64,000 nucleotides of DNA from Vreelandella sp031769195 (GCF_031769195.1 NZ_JAVHNP010000003.1:124001-188000); one strand, 5' to 3'; numbered from the stretch's first letter, positions 27,446 through 35,490 are shown. Translations and numbers: made by a program. The notes: generated by a model from the letters alone, not told the origin.

Positions 27446-27490
27446 GCATAGGAATTTAATGCATAAGAACTTAATGCTTAGAAACTTTAC
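27446..27490. repeat. Three tandem 15-bp imperfect repeats
   Basis: Units start at 27446, 27461 and 27476: GCATAGGAATTTAAT, GCATAAGAACTTAAT and GCTTAGAAACTTTAC. Units 1 and 2 agree at 13 of 15 positions, units 2 and 3 at 10 of 15. The 15-bp period is not a multiple of the helical turn. They could be binding sites for a regulator or a replication-slippage relic. Confidence 0.75.
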
Positions 27491-27561
27491 ACAGTGCTGG
27501 ATGCGGTAAGTGGTACTTAAGCGATGCGTCATCGCTATCGTTGTTATCATTTAACCGAATG

Positions 27562-27579
27562 TGCACAATCGGTTGTGCA
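27562..27579. promoter_or_regulatory. Candidate LacI-family operator before the regulator gene
   Basis: TGCACAA-TCGG-TTGTGCA has perfect 7-bp arms and contains AATCGGTT, which fits the AANCGNTT core of LacI-family sites. It lies 69 bp upstream of the LacI-type gene start and suggests autoregulation, and with the site at 27368 possibly a DNA loop of about 190 bp. Confidence 0.6.
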
Positions 27580-27647
27580 ACATCTAGGATTGATCTATTT
27601 CTTCATCAGGTCAATGCTACTTTTATCTAATCGCAAGGAGCTGCCAC

Positions 27648-28664
27648 GTGGTTAGCGACTCTTCAGCTAAGCGGCTGACAATTTACGACTTGGCGAGGTT
27701 GGCAGAAACGTCACCTAGTACCGTCAGTGCTGTGCTCAACGGCACTTGGCAGCGGCGCCGTATCAGTAAAAAACTGGCTAACAAAATTCTTTCCATCGCC
27801 CAGTCTGAGGGCTATTCAGCCAATATGCAGGCCCGAGCGCTGCGCCGGGAACGGTCGGGCATTATTGGCATGGTTTTACCGCTTTATGACAACCGCTATT
27901 TCAGCTCAATAGCCCAACACTTCGAATCAGAAGCACGTCGACGGGGGCTGTTTGCGATTGTCGCTTGTACCAACCGCGACCCGGCCCAAGAGCGCGAGGC
28001 GGCGCGCATGATGCTCGCCTACCGGGTCGAGTGTTTAGTCAGTACCGGGGCCACTGATCCCGACACGATTTCAGCAATGTGTGATGAAAGCGGCGTGGCG
28101 AGTATTAATTTAGATTTGCCCGGCGGTAAGGCTCCTTCGATTATTTCCAATAACCGTGAGGGCGCGCAAAAGCTGACCCACGCCATTCTCGATCAACTAG
28201 CCAGCCAAGCACCAAGTGATGACACTATCCTGTTTATTGGTGGCCGTGCGGAGGATCATAATACCCGCGAGCGGATTGCTGGCTTTACTCAGGCTCGCAC
28301 TGAACGAGGGCTTACCACCTCTGAGGCAGATATCATTCCTTGCGATTACGCCGCCGATAAAGCTCAGGTCGCGCTAGAGGCGTATATGCGCCATCGCACC
28401 ACGCTTCCCAGCGCGATGTTCGTCAACTCAACGATTTCTCTTGAGGGGATCGTGCGCTGGCTACAGCAGGGTGGCTACCAGCTTGACGATATGATTGTTG
28501 GCTGCTTTGACTGGGACCCTCTGGCCGCCGCGTTTCACCCTCACCTGATAATGGCACGACAAAATGTGGGCGAGATGATCGACCGCGTCTTCGGGGTGAT
28601 GGATACGCCATCGCCGGATGCCAGTCTGCTGATTGAAGTGCAGCCAGACATCATGGGGGGTTGA
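27648..28664 (+). CDS. LacI-family transcriptional regulator
   Basis: A 338-residue regulator with an N-terminal helix-turn-helix (TIYDLARLAETSPSTVSAVLNG, residues about 9-30) and a sugar-binding core (GIIGMVLPLYDNRYFSSIAQHFESEARRRG, INLDLPGGKAPSIISNNREGA). A GTG start at 27648 with AAGGAG 7 bp upstream was chosen. It is divergent from the sugar ABC-kinase operon and probably represses it until its sugar or sugar phosphate is present. The core resembles RbsR/CcpA-type regulators. Confidence 0.88.
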   Translation: MVSDSSAKRLTIYDLARLAETSPSTVSAVLNGTWQRRRISKKLANKILSIAQSEGYSANMQARALRRERSGIIGMVLPLYDNRYFSSIAQHFESEARRRGLFAIVACTNRDPAQEREAARMMLAYRVECLVSTGATDPDTISAMCDESGVASINLDLPGGKAPSIISNNREGAQKLTHAILDQLASQAPSDDTILFIGGRAEDHNTRERIAGFTQARTERGLTTSEADIIPCDYAADKAQVALEAYMRHRTTLPSAMFVNSTISLEGIVRWLQQGGYQLDDMIVGCFDWDPLAAAFHPHLIMARQNVGEMIDRVFGVMDTPSPDASLLIEVQPDIMGG

Positions 28665-28780
28665 TGTCCCTACTTTGGCTCAAGATTCAATGTAGCGAAT
28701 AAATAGACGCGTCAATTCAAACAAGAGTGTTAGCGAATGCTCTACACTTCCAACACGCTAATCTCTTTACAGGTTTTTCC

Positions 28781-29644
28781 ATGACGTACAGCATGACCGC
28801 CTTCGCCCGCACCGAGCAGGCCGCCCCGTTTGGCACCCTGCAGGTCGAGATTCGCTCGGTGAACCAGCGCTACCTAGAGCCTCACTTTCGCCTACATGAA
28901 AGCCTGCGGGATTTAGAACCGGTAATGCGCGAAGTACTGCGCACGCGCCTGGCCCGTGGCAAGGTAGAGTGCAGCCTGCGGTTCGAAAGCGCCGACACCG
29001 CCCAAGCACCGGCAGTGAACGCCCAACGGCTAAAAGAGATTGCCGACGCCCTGGCGGCTATTCAGCAGCAGGTTCCCAGCGCCGTGCCGCCCACGACGCT
29101 GGCGCTGCTCAACCAGCCCGGCGTGATGGAAACCCAGCACCTGGACCAAGACGCCATCAAAGCCGCCGCTAAAGCGCTATTTAACCAAGCCCTGGATGAG
29201 CTGATCGACGCCCGCGCCCGGGAAGGCGACAAGCTGGCCGAGATGATCACCACCCGCCTAGACGCGGTGAGCGAGCAAGTGGCCACCGTACGCAGCCTGC
29301 TGCCGCAGATTCTGGAACGCCAGCGCGCCCAACTGCTAGAGCGCTTAGAAGTCGCCAAAACCGAACTCGATCCCCAGCGCCTGGAAGCCGAGCTGGTGCT
29401 GGTGGCCCAAAAAGCCGATGTGGACGAAGAGCTAGACCGCCTCACCGCGCACATCGAAGAAGTGCGCCACCAGCTCACCCAAAAAGGCCCCAAAGGCCGC
29501 CGACTGGATTTCCTGATGCAGGAGCTTAACCGCGAGGCCAATACGCTTTCATCAAAATCCGTGGTAGCAGAGACGACCCGCTGCGCGGTGGAGCTGAAGG
29601 TGCTGATTGAGCAGATGCGGGAGCAGATTCAGAATATTGAGTGA
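28781..29644 (+). CDS. yicC: YicC-family endoribonuclease
   Basis: A 287-residue protein, the same length as E. coli YicC, a broadly conserved protein reported to be an endoribonuclease involved in sRNA turnover. The N-terminal SMTAFARTEQ, EIRSVNQRYLEPHFRLHESLRDLEP and the C-terminal LDFLMQELNREANTLSSKS and EQMREQIQNIE are family features. ATG at 28781 matches the usual MxxSMTAFAR start; the longer frame to 28727 is not supported. In Pseudomonas it lies between rph and gmk; here two accessory blocks separate it from both. Confidence 0.93.
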   Translation: MTYSMTAFARTEQAAPFGTLQVEIRSVNQRYLEPHFRLHESLRDLEPVMREVLRTRLARGKVECSLRFESADTAQAPAVNAQRLKEIADALAAIQQQVPSAVPPTTLALLNQPGVMETQHLDQDAIKAAAKALFNQALDELIDARAREGDKLAEMITTRLDAVSEQVATVRSLLPQILERQRAQLLERLEVAKTELDPQRLEAELVLVAQKADVDEELDRLTAHIEEVRHQLTQKGPKGRRLDFLMQELNREANTLSSKSVVAETTRCAVELKVLIEQMREQIQNIE

Positions 29645-29782
29645 GAAGTAGCAGCCGAGCGGGTTGAGCACGTGGCGATGAGCCCTGGAGGCAGGCTAGG
29701 GTAAGACATCCGCGCCTGGCAAAGTGATCGTATACAACTGATGGTGGCTGACGCGTTTACGGATTTTCGTAAAGAGTTTAGC

Positions 29783-30262
29783 TCACAGCCCCAACAACTC
29801 CTCAACCGGCAAGTGGCTGGTCGCTTTCATTTCCCTCAGCGAGAGGTTGGAGCGAATGCTCGATACCCCAGGCAGCTGGCGCAGTACCGTTTCGACGAAG
29901 TGGCTGTAGTCGTCTAGGTCTTTGGCGACCACTTGCAGTAGGAAGTCGGCCTCGCCGGTGGTGTTGTGGCAACTCAGCACCCGAGAGCTTGATTGGATGA
30001 TGCGCTCGAACTCTGCCGTCGCGGCTTCGCTGTGTTGGGTGCAGGTAATCTGCACGAAGGCCAGTACGCTGGCGCCGACTTTGCGTCGATTGAAGATGGC
30101 TTGATAGCCCTTGATCACCCCCAGTTCTTCCAGGCGTTTGTGCCGTCGCCAGCAGGTGGCTTCGCTCAGGTGCAGCTGTTCGGCCAGTCGCGCGTTGGGC
30201 ATTCTGCCATCAATCTGGAGTAACGCTGCTAACTTGGCGTCTTTTTTATCCAATGCACTCAT
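29783..30262 (-). CDS. Lrp/AsnC-family transcriptional regulator
   Basis: A 159-residue regulator with an N-terminal helix-turn-helix (LDKKDAKLAALLQIDGRMPNARLAEQLHLSEATCWRRHKRLEE) and a C-terminal RAM ligand-binding domain (VLSCHNTTGEADFLLQVVAKDLDDYSHFVETVL). The ATG at 30262 gives the usual LDxxDxKLL-like N-terminus. It is divergent from the alcohol dehydrogenase gene, with an inverted repeat just upstream of its start. It may control that dehydrogenase. Confidence 0.88.
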   Translation of the reverse strand: MSALDKKDAKLAALLQIDGRMPNARLAEQLHLSEATCWRRHKRLEELGVIKGYQAIFNRRKVGASVLAFVQITCTQHSEAATAEFERIIQSSSRVLSCHNTTGEADFLLQVVAKDLDDYSHFVETVLRQLPGVSSIRSNLSLREMKATSHLPVEELLGL

Positions 30263-30273
30263 ATTGCAAGACC

Positions 30274-30301
30274 CTTTCTTATACACACTATAAAAAGAAA
30301 G
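30274..30301. promoter_or_regulatory. Inverted repeat upstream of the Lrp-type gene
   Basis: CTTTCTT-N14-AAGAAAG is perfectly symmetric and lies 12 bp upstream of the Lrp start, in the divergent region shared with the alcohol dehydrogenase gene. Its AT-rich centre fits an Lrp-type site, but no binding evidence is available. Confidence 0.45.
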
Positions 30302-30409
30302 AGTGCTTCACATTGGTCAGTGTTGTCCATGATATGGAAAGCTCATTTCAGGCTAGGCTCGCTATAGTCACTTTAGCGAATCATCCGCCTAGACATTGAG
30401 GAGTGACCC

Positions 30410-31450
30410 ATGAAAGCCGTCGTATTTGAGCAGTTCTCTACCCCGCCCACTATTCAGCAGGTGCCGGACCCGACTCCCGAGCCTCACGGCGTTGTGGTCA
30501 AAGTCATGGCCAATGGCGTGTGCCGCAGTGATTGGCACGGCTGGATGGGTCACGACCCGGATATCCGGCTGCCCCATGTGCCGGGCCATGAGCTCTCCGG
30601 CGTGGTGGAAGCGGTGGGTAAGGACGTGACGAAGTGGCGGGTTGGGGATCGTGTGACCGTGCCGTTCGTGGGCGGCTGCGGCACTTGCTCGGAGTGCAAC
30701 GCAGGTCACCATCAGGTGTGCGATGCTCAATTCCAACCGGGGTTTACCCACTGGGGCTCGTTTGCAGAGTATGTGGGCATTCACTACGCCGATGTGAATC
30801 TGGTCGCCCTGCCGGATACCCTGACGTTCGATACCGCCGCCAGCCTGGGCTGTCGGTTCGTGACCTCTTTTCGTGCGGTGGTGGATCAGGGCCGCGTGTC
30901 GGCAGGCCAGTGGGTAGCCGTGCACGGCTGCGGCGGTGTGGGGCTGTCGGCCATCATGATCGCCAGCGCGGCCGGTGCGAACGTGGTGGCGGTGGATATT
31001 TCCGAACAGGCGCTCGCCCTGGCGCGCCAGTTGGGCGCGGTGGCCACGGTGAATGCCAACCAAGTGGCCGACGTGGTGGAGGCGGTGGTGGAGATCACTC
31101 AAGGGGGCGCGCACGTCTCGCTAGACGCGCTGGGTCACCCCACCACCTGCTTCAACTCTATTAGCAATTTGCGAAAGCGTGGCAAGCATGTCCAGGTAGG
31201 ATTGATGCTGGCAGATCACAGCACGCCTGCCATTCCCATGAGCAAGGTGATTGCCAACGAGCTGGAAATTCTGGGTAGCCATGGCATGCAGGCCCATCGC
31301 TACGGTGCCATGCTGGCGATGATTAAGTCAGGCAAGCTGTCTCCTGAAAAGCTGATTGGCCGACGTATCACGCTGGAGGAGTCCGTGCAGGCGTTGGTCA
31401 ACATGGACAAGTTCGAAGGCGCAGGGGTCACCGTGGTGACAAAATTCTGA
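30410..31450 (+). CDS. Zinc-dependent alcohol dehydrogenase
   Basis: A 346-residue medium-chain NAD(P)-dependent dehydrogenase. The catalytic-zinc motifs CRSDWHGW and PGHELSGVVEAVG, the structural-zinc cysteines in GGCGTCSECNAGHHQVCD, and the cofactor glycine motif HGCGGVGLSAIMIASAAGA are all present. Residues match a normal-length zinc alcohol dehydrogenase. It is preceded by GAGGAG and divergent from the Lrp-type regulator. The substrate is unknown. Confidence 0.9.
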   Translation: MKAVVFEQFSTPPTIQQVPDPTPEPHGVVVKVMANGVCRSDWHGWMGHDPDIRLPHVPGHELSGVVEAVGKDVTKWRVGDRVTVPFVGGCGTCSECNAGHHQVCDAQFQPGFTHWGSFAEYVGIHYADVNLVALPDTLTFDTAASLGCRFVTSFRAVVDQGRVSAGQWVAVHGCGGVGLSAIMIASAAGANVVAVDISEQALALARQLGAVATVNANQVADVVEAVVEITQGGAHVSLDALGHPTTCFNSISNLRKRGKHVQVGLMLADHSTPAIPMSKVIANELEILGSHGMQAHRYGAMLAMIKSGKLSPEKLIGRRITLEESVQALVNMDKFEGAGVTVVTKF

Positions 31451-31490
31451 TAAAAGAGGGGTAAGACCGTTCTCACCAGAGGGCTTGCCC

Positions 31491-32066
31491 ATGTTCAACC
31501 TGCGTCTCTTCGCCTTGTGCATACTCTCGGGCCTGCTTAGCCTCATCCCCCTCACCACCCACGCCAACCCCACCACTTGGCAAGCGCTCCAAGAGGGCGG
31601 TTTGGTGATTCTTATGCGCCATTCGCTGGCCCCCGGCATCGGGGACCCGTCGGGGTTTGTGTTGGAAACGTGCGAGACCCAGCGCAATCTTTCCAGCGAA
31701 GGGCGCGCCCATGCTGTAGCAGCGGGGCAGGCGTTGCGGGAGCGGGGCGTGGCGATTGATGGTGTGTACAGCTCCCAATGGTGCCGGGCGTTGGAAACCG
31801 CTGAGCTGATGGCGGTGGGGCCTGTCACGCCTGCGCCGTGGCTGAATTCGTTCTTTCGTGGGCGTGGGGATCAGGTGGCCATTACCCAAGCGGCTCGTGA
31901 GCGCATGGAAGCGTGGCAGGGGCCGGGGAATATGCTGCTGGTAACGCATCAGGTGAATATTACGGCACTGACCGGTGGTGGCGTTAGCTCTGGAGAAATG
32001 GTGGTCGTGCGCCCGCAAGAGGAGGGCTTCACAGTAGTGGGGCGGCTGAGTGTTCCCAGCCGTTAA
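31491..32066 (+). CDS. Secreted histidine phosphatase family protein
   Basis: A 191-residue protein with a signal peptide (MFNLRLFALCIL... ending THAN, about residue 26) and a phosphoglycerate-mutase-like fold. The nucleophile motif is LMRHSLAPG (RHS in place of the usual RHG), with YSSQWCRALETAE and LLVTHQVNITAL giving the other catalytic positions. The ATG at 31491 is preceded by AGAGGG. It probably acts in the periplasm on a phosphate ester; the physiological substrate is unknown. Confidence 0.85.
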   Translation: MFNLRLFALCILSGLLSLIPLTTHANPTTWQALQEGGLVILMRHSLAPGIGDPSGFVLETCETQRNLSSEGRAHAVAAGQALRERGVAIDGVYSSQWCRALETAELMAVGPVTPAPWLNSFFRGRGDQVAITQAARERMEAWQGPGNMLLVTHQVNITALTGGGVSSGEMVVVRPQEEGFTVVGRLSVPSR

Positions 32067-32164
32067 GGCTTTCTATTCATTTCCTTCAACGAACCGGGGA
32101 AAATTATTCGCTCCTCATCCGTCAGCTGAGGTTTTACGCTGGGCGTATTGATAAGGAGGGCGTT

Positions 32165-33040
32165 ATGTCATCAGCCAATACTCAGTCCGTTCGCCGCGTG
32201 GTCGCTCAGCACCCTGCCCACCGTGATGATATCGGTGATTTGGTCACCCGCCGGCCGCTGCCGGGGCCAGGGCTGGATCAGCTCGATCCGTTTCTGTTTT
32301 TGAATCACCACGGCCCGCAGGTTTACCCGGCCAATAACCGTGGGCTGACCTTTGGGCCGCACCCGCACCGTGGGTTTGAAACGGTAACGTTTATTCTGGA
32401 AGGCTCGCTGGCCCATGCTGACAGCGCCAAGCACCAAAGTGTGATTCACGCTGGTGGCGTGCAGTGGATGACCGCCGGTAGCGGCATCGTCCATGCGGAA
32501 ATTTCGCCGGAAGCGTTTCTGCGCGAGGGTGGCCCACTGGAAATCTTGCAACTGTGGGTCAACCTGCCGTCGCGGCTGAAAATGAGCGAGCCGCGCTACG
32601 TGGGCCTGCAGCAGGATGGCATTCCCGCGGTTCCACTGGCGGGCGGCGGTACGCTCAACCTGATTGCCGGGGAGTGGCAGGGGCAGTCAGGCCCTATCGA
32701 GTCGCTGACCGACGTATTTATGTCCACGCTCGCGCTGCCCGCGGGTACCCATGAGCAGCTCCCCGTGGCCCCTGGGCGGCAGGTGTTTCTATACGTGGTG
32801 AGTGGCGATGTGACGGTGGGCGGCGAGCCTGCTAAGGCGCACCATTTGATCGAACTCGACCGTGATGGAGAAAGCCTCACCATAGAGGCTGCGAGCGACG
32901 CACGCCTGCTGTTTGGGCATGGCGAGGTGATCGATGAACCGGTTTACTCCCACGGTCCCTTCGTGATGACCACCCGCGACGAGATCGTGCAGGCGGTAGA
33001 GGATTACCAAAACGGCAAATTTGGTGGGCTGACGCTTTAA
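32165..33040 (+). CDS. Pirin family protein
   Basis: A 291-residue double cupin. The pirin signature HPHRGFETVTFILEGSLAHADS and GGVQWMTAGSGIVHAE supplies the metal-binding histidines and glutamate; the C-terminal pirin domain follows. Bacterial pirins act as quercetinases or as regulators of metabolic enzymes. A GGAGG precedes the ATG. It is probably monocistronic; no adjacent LysR partner is visible. Confidence 0.9.
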   Translation: MSSANTQSVRRVVAQHPAHRDDIGDLVTRRPLPGPGLDQLDPFLFLNHHGPQVYPANNRGLTFGPHPHRGFETVTFILEGSLAHADSAKHQSVIHAGGVQWMTAGSGIVHAEISPEAFLREGGPLEILQLWVNLPSRLKMSEPRYVGLQQDGIPAVPLAGGGTLNLIAGEWQGQSGPIESLTDVFMSTLALPAGTHEQLPVAPGRQVFLYVVSGDVTVGGEPAKAHHLIELDRDGESLTIEAASDARLLFGHGEVIDEPVYSHGPFVMTTRDEIVQAVEDYQNGKFGGLTL

Positions 33041-33068
33041 AGACCCGCTAATGATCTAAAGACTCGCG

Positions 33069-33695
33069 CTAGACCGGCTCGCCGCGATAGTAGTGCCATA
33101 AAAACAGCGACCCCACGCTGCGCCAGGGAGCCCAGTGTTCTACCATCTGGCGCGCCTGCTTTGGCGTGGGTTTGTTCTCCATGCCCTTCAAGCGGCCTAG
33201 CGCTACCCTTAGCGCAAGGTCGTCGGCGGGGAAGATATCGGGGCGCTTGAGCGAGAACATCAGGTAGATCTCGGCGCTCCAGCGGCCAAACCCACGCAGC
33301 TGGGTAATCGCGGCAATCGCCTCGTCATCGCTGAGATGCGCCAACCCATCGGCGCTAAAGGTGCCCGCCAGCTCCGCCTCTGCCAGCCCTTTGGCATATT
33401 CGATTTTACGCCAAGATAGCCCCGCATCGCGCAGCGCTTGGCCCTCCACCTCCATCACCGCCTTGGCGTGTAGCTCCGGCAGCCGTGTATTCACCCGGCC
33501 CATAATCGCCCGAGCAGCCTCGGTGGATATCTGCTGGCTGACGATGGTCGAGAAGAAGGTGGCAAAGCCTGGGTCGCGCTGGCGCGGGTTGGGTGCGCCA
33601 ACTAAGGGGTAGGCGCGGGCAATGTCGGGGTCTGCATTGGCCAGTGCCTGCATGGCGCGTTCAATCATAGCAACGGACGTGTGATCAGACGGCAT
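33069..33695 (-). CDS. AlkA-type DNA-3-methyladenine glycosylase
   Basis: A 208-residue HhH-GPD base-excision glycosylase that removes alkylated bases. The helix-hairpin-helix LRGFGRWSAEIYLMF and the catalytic aspartate region IFPADDLALRVALGRL are clear. The protein is the short AlkA form without the N-terminal TATA-like domain. Start at 33695 has AGGAG 5 bp upstream; ATG 33740 extends it into a hydrophobic stretch with no ribosome site. The first HipB-like operator lies 15 bp upstream, so this gene may be co-controlled with the HipA/HipB pair. Confidence 0.88.
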   Translation of the reverse strand: MPSDHTSVAMIERAMQALANADPDIARAYPLVGAPNPRQRDPGFATFFSTIVSQQISTEAARAIMGRVNTRLPELHAKAVMEVEGQALRDAGLSWRKIEYAKGLAEAELAGTFSADGLAHLSDDEAIAAITQLRGFGRWSAEIYLMFSLKRPDIFPADDLALRVALGRLKGMENKPTPKQARQMVEHWAPWRSVGSLFLWHYYRGEPV

Positions 33696-33710
33696 GATGT
33701 CTCCTGGAAA

Positions 33711-33732
33711 AATGAGTAGAAAAATGCTCATT
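33711..33732. promoter_or_regulatory. HipB-like operator site 1
   Basis: AATGAG-N10-CTCATT, a perfect 6-bp inverted repeat with inner half-sites GAGTA and TGCTC. It sits 15 bp upstream of the glycosylase start and is one of three related sites at about 41-bp spacing. Confidence 0.6.
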
Positions 33733-33751
33733 AATCGCATTTTTATCTAAA

Positions 33752-33773
33752 TTTGAGTATTAAAATGCACATT
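33752..33773. promoter_or_regulatory. HipB-like operator site 2
   Basis: TTTGAG-N10-CACATT, an imperfect version of the flanking sites. Its inner 16 bases match site 1 at about 13 positions. It lies 41 bp from each of the others. Confidence 0.5.
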
Positions 33774-33793
33774 ATGGTGCTTTCAGCTACACT

Positions 33794-33815
33794 TTTGAGC
33801 ATTAAACTACTCAAT
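33794..33815. promoter_or_regulatory. HipB-like operator site 3
   Basis: TTTGAG-N10-CTCAAT with a perfect TTGAG/CTCAA repeat. Its inner 16 bases match the reverse complement of site 1 at 14 positions. It overlaps the ribosome-site region of the HipA-like gene (start 33827), so binding would repress it. Confidence 0.6.
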
Positions 33816-33826
33816 TAAGGTGAGCT

Positions 33827-35173
33827 GTGTTGCTAACCGTTCAAGCCTTTCATCAAGGGCAGTGGCACGATGCCGCCGAGCTGATCATCGAGCAGCCAGA
33901 GCGGGGCCGTCGAGGGCCTGCACGTCTGGGCTACCTGACGGATTATGCCCTTGAGTGGTTAGATCGCGACGATGAGCACGCCTGTAGCCTTCGTTTGCCT
34001 ATTGAGTTGATGAATACCCATCAGTCGCCACGCTGGTTCGCTTTTTTAGACGATATCATGCCCTCTGGAGCCAGCCGACGTTACTGGGTCACGCAGTTGG
34101 GAATAACGGCGCTTAGCGAAGCGGAGCAGGATGCTGCGCTATTGGCCAAGGGCACGATTGCGCCGGTGGGCAATTTGCGCATCAAAGAGGCTCTTCCTGA
34201 GCGCCCTGCTGGCAGCACGCTTGAGCACCAGCGCTTTGCTTTGGCTGACGTCGTCAATCGGGATAGTGATTTTCTTGCCTATGCGCAGCAGATGGGGGCC
34301 GCCGGGGGCGGTGCGACCGGAGCAGGTGGCGAAGCGCCTAAGCTGCTGCTGCGCTGCTCGCCAGATGATCAGGTCTGGATTGATACTTACCAGGATGATC
34401 TGACGAATATCGATCAGCACTATTTGGTGAAATTTCCTCGCGGTCAGCGCACCGCGATTGATAACGACATTTTGCGTGCGGAGTATCATTTCTATCACGA
34501 GCTAGCGGCATTGGGCGTCGCGACCATCGATACCCAAGGGATGAGGTTGATAGAAGGTGAGCGTTATCCATCGCTATGGTTGCCGCGCTTTGACGTTGGT
34601 TATCAAGGGGGGGCGTGCACGCTTTATGGCTTGGAGTCTGTGTATTCAGCCATGGGGAAGGAACCGGGAAGCTTTTTGAATCATTTTGCCGTGATTGAGG
34701 CGTTGGTGAGTCTGTTGAGCCAACAGTTCCGCGTGCGTGAGCCGGGTGGCCATTTCGATACGGCGAGCTTTGTCAGTGAGTGGGTGAAACGCGATCTGCT
34801 CAATATTGCGTTTGATAACAGCGACAACCATGGCCGTAATACAGCGCTGCTGAAAACGCCGCAAGGTATCTGGTGGGCACCGGTGTACGATTTTGCGCCC
34901 ATGAAGGCTGACCCAAAGGGAATTGTAAGAACCACCACTTGGGGAACGCCGTTTGAGGAAGGAAGGGAGTTTAATTGGCCCGCCATTGCGGAACGCCTAA
35001 GCGTCTATATTCCCCCAGAACAACTGATGACAGAGTTAAAAGCGCTAGGAAGTCAGCTAGTTGGCCTGAAAGAGCGACTCGCTGCGCGGGGCGTGCCCGA
35101 CGCCTTACTGGCATCGAGTGCGGTGGGGTTTGATTATTTGGACACTAAGCTGCAGCGCTGGGGGTTGGTATGA
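33827..35173 (+). CDS. HipA-family serine/threonine kinase toxin
   Basis: A 448-residue HipA-like kinase (E. coli HipA has 440), so full length. It has the HipA N-terminal lobe, a glycine-rich region GAAGGGATGAGGEAPKLLL around 157-174 that replaces the usual ATP-loop motif, KFPRGQ, and the kinase core DNSDNHGRN with catalytic Asp333 and Asn338, and metal-binding Asp355 in PVYDFAPMK. The toxin would phosphorylate a translation component such as a tRNA synthetase. GTG start at 33827 with AAGG upstream. The toxin gene precedes its antitoxin, unlike E. coli hipBA. Confidence 0.85.
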   Translation: MLLTVQAFHQGQWHDAAELIIEQPERGRRGPARLGYLTDYALEWLDRDDEHACSLRLPIELMNTHQSPRWFAFLDDIMPSGASRRYWVTQLGITALSEAEQDAALLAKGTIAPVGNLRIKEALPERPAGSTLEHQRFALADVVNRDSDFLAYAQQMGAAGGGATGAGGEAPKLLLRCSPDDQVWIDTYQDDLTNIDQHYLVKFPRGQRTAIDNDILRAEYHFYHELAALGVATIDTQGMRLIEGERYPSLWLPRFDVGYQGGACTLYGLESVYSAMGKEPGSFLNHFAVIEALVSLLSQQFRVREPGGHFDTASFVSEWVKRDLLNIAFDNSDNHGRNTALLKTPQGIWWAPVYDFAPMKADPKGIVRTTTWGTPFEEGREFNWPAIAERLSVYIPPEQLMTELKALGSQLVGLKERLAARGVPDALLASSAVGFDYLDTKLQRWGLV

Positions 35174-35490
35174 AACGCAAAGAACTCTCTAGCATTGAGC
35201 GCGAGGCGCTACTGGCGACGCTCGTGACACAGCTGGTGCGTGAAGAAATCAGCTCTGGGCAGGTGCTGCGTCAGCTACGCCGGGATGTGCTGGGTATGTC
35301 GCAGACGCAATATGCCGATCTGGTGGGTATCAGCCGTCGCACGTTGTCTGATTTGGAAGCCGATAAAGCAAGCCCAACCGTAGCGCTGCTCAACCAAGTA
35401 TTCCGCCCGCTGGGCCTGCAAGTCGGCTTACTGCCGCGTAACCGTGAGTTGCGCGAGCGGTTGTTGTCGGTGGAATCTTCTACCGGTTGA
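35170..35490 (+). CDS. HipB-like XRE-family antitoxin
   Basis: A 106-residue protein with a helix-turn-helix (LRQLRRDVLGMSQTQYADLVGISRRTLSDLEADKASP, about residues 35-70) typical of HipB, the antitoxin that binds HipA and represses the operon. It overlaps the HipA gene by ATGA (35170-35173), so the pair is translationally coupled. The three palindromes upstream of the pair are its probable operators. Confidence 0.87.
   Translation: MKRKELSSIEREALLATLVTQLVREEISSGQVLRQLRRDVLGMSQTQYADLVGISRRTLSDLEADKASPTVALLNQVFRPLGLQVGLLPRNRELRERLLSVESSTG

Larger units (their letters stand above)
27318..27647. promoter_or_regulatory. Divergent control region of the sugar cassette
   Basis: This 330-bp gap between the binding protein and the LacI regulator has no credible gene. 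It holds the LacI-type operators at 27368 and 27562 and three 15-bp tandem imperfect repeats at 27446-27490. The central part is AT-rich compared with the flanking genes. Promoter boxes could not be assigned with confidence. Confidence 0.6.

Noticed and set aside
27446..27490. CRISPR-like array
   Set aside because: Only three directly abutting 15-bp units, no spacers, no cas genes.
30389..31114. A long open frame antisense to the zinc alcohol dehydrogenase
   Set aside because: Rich in His/Arg and without domain or start signal; explained as shadow of the dehydrogenase coding bias.
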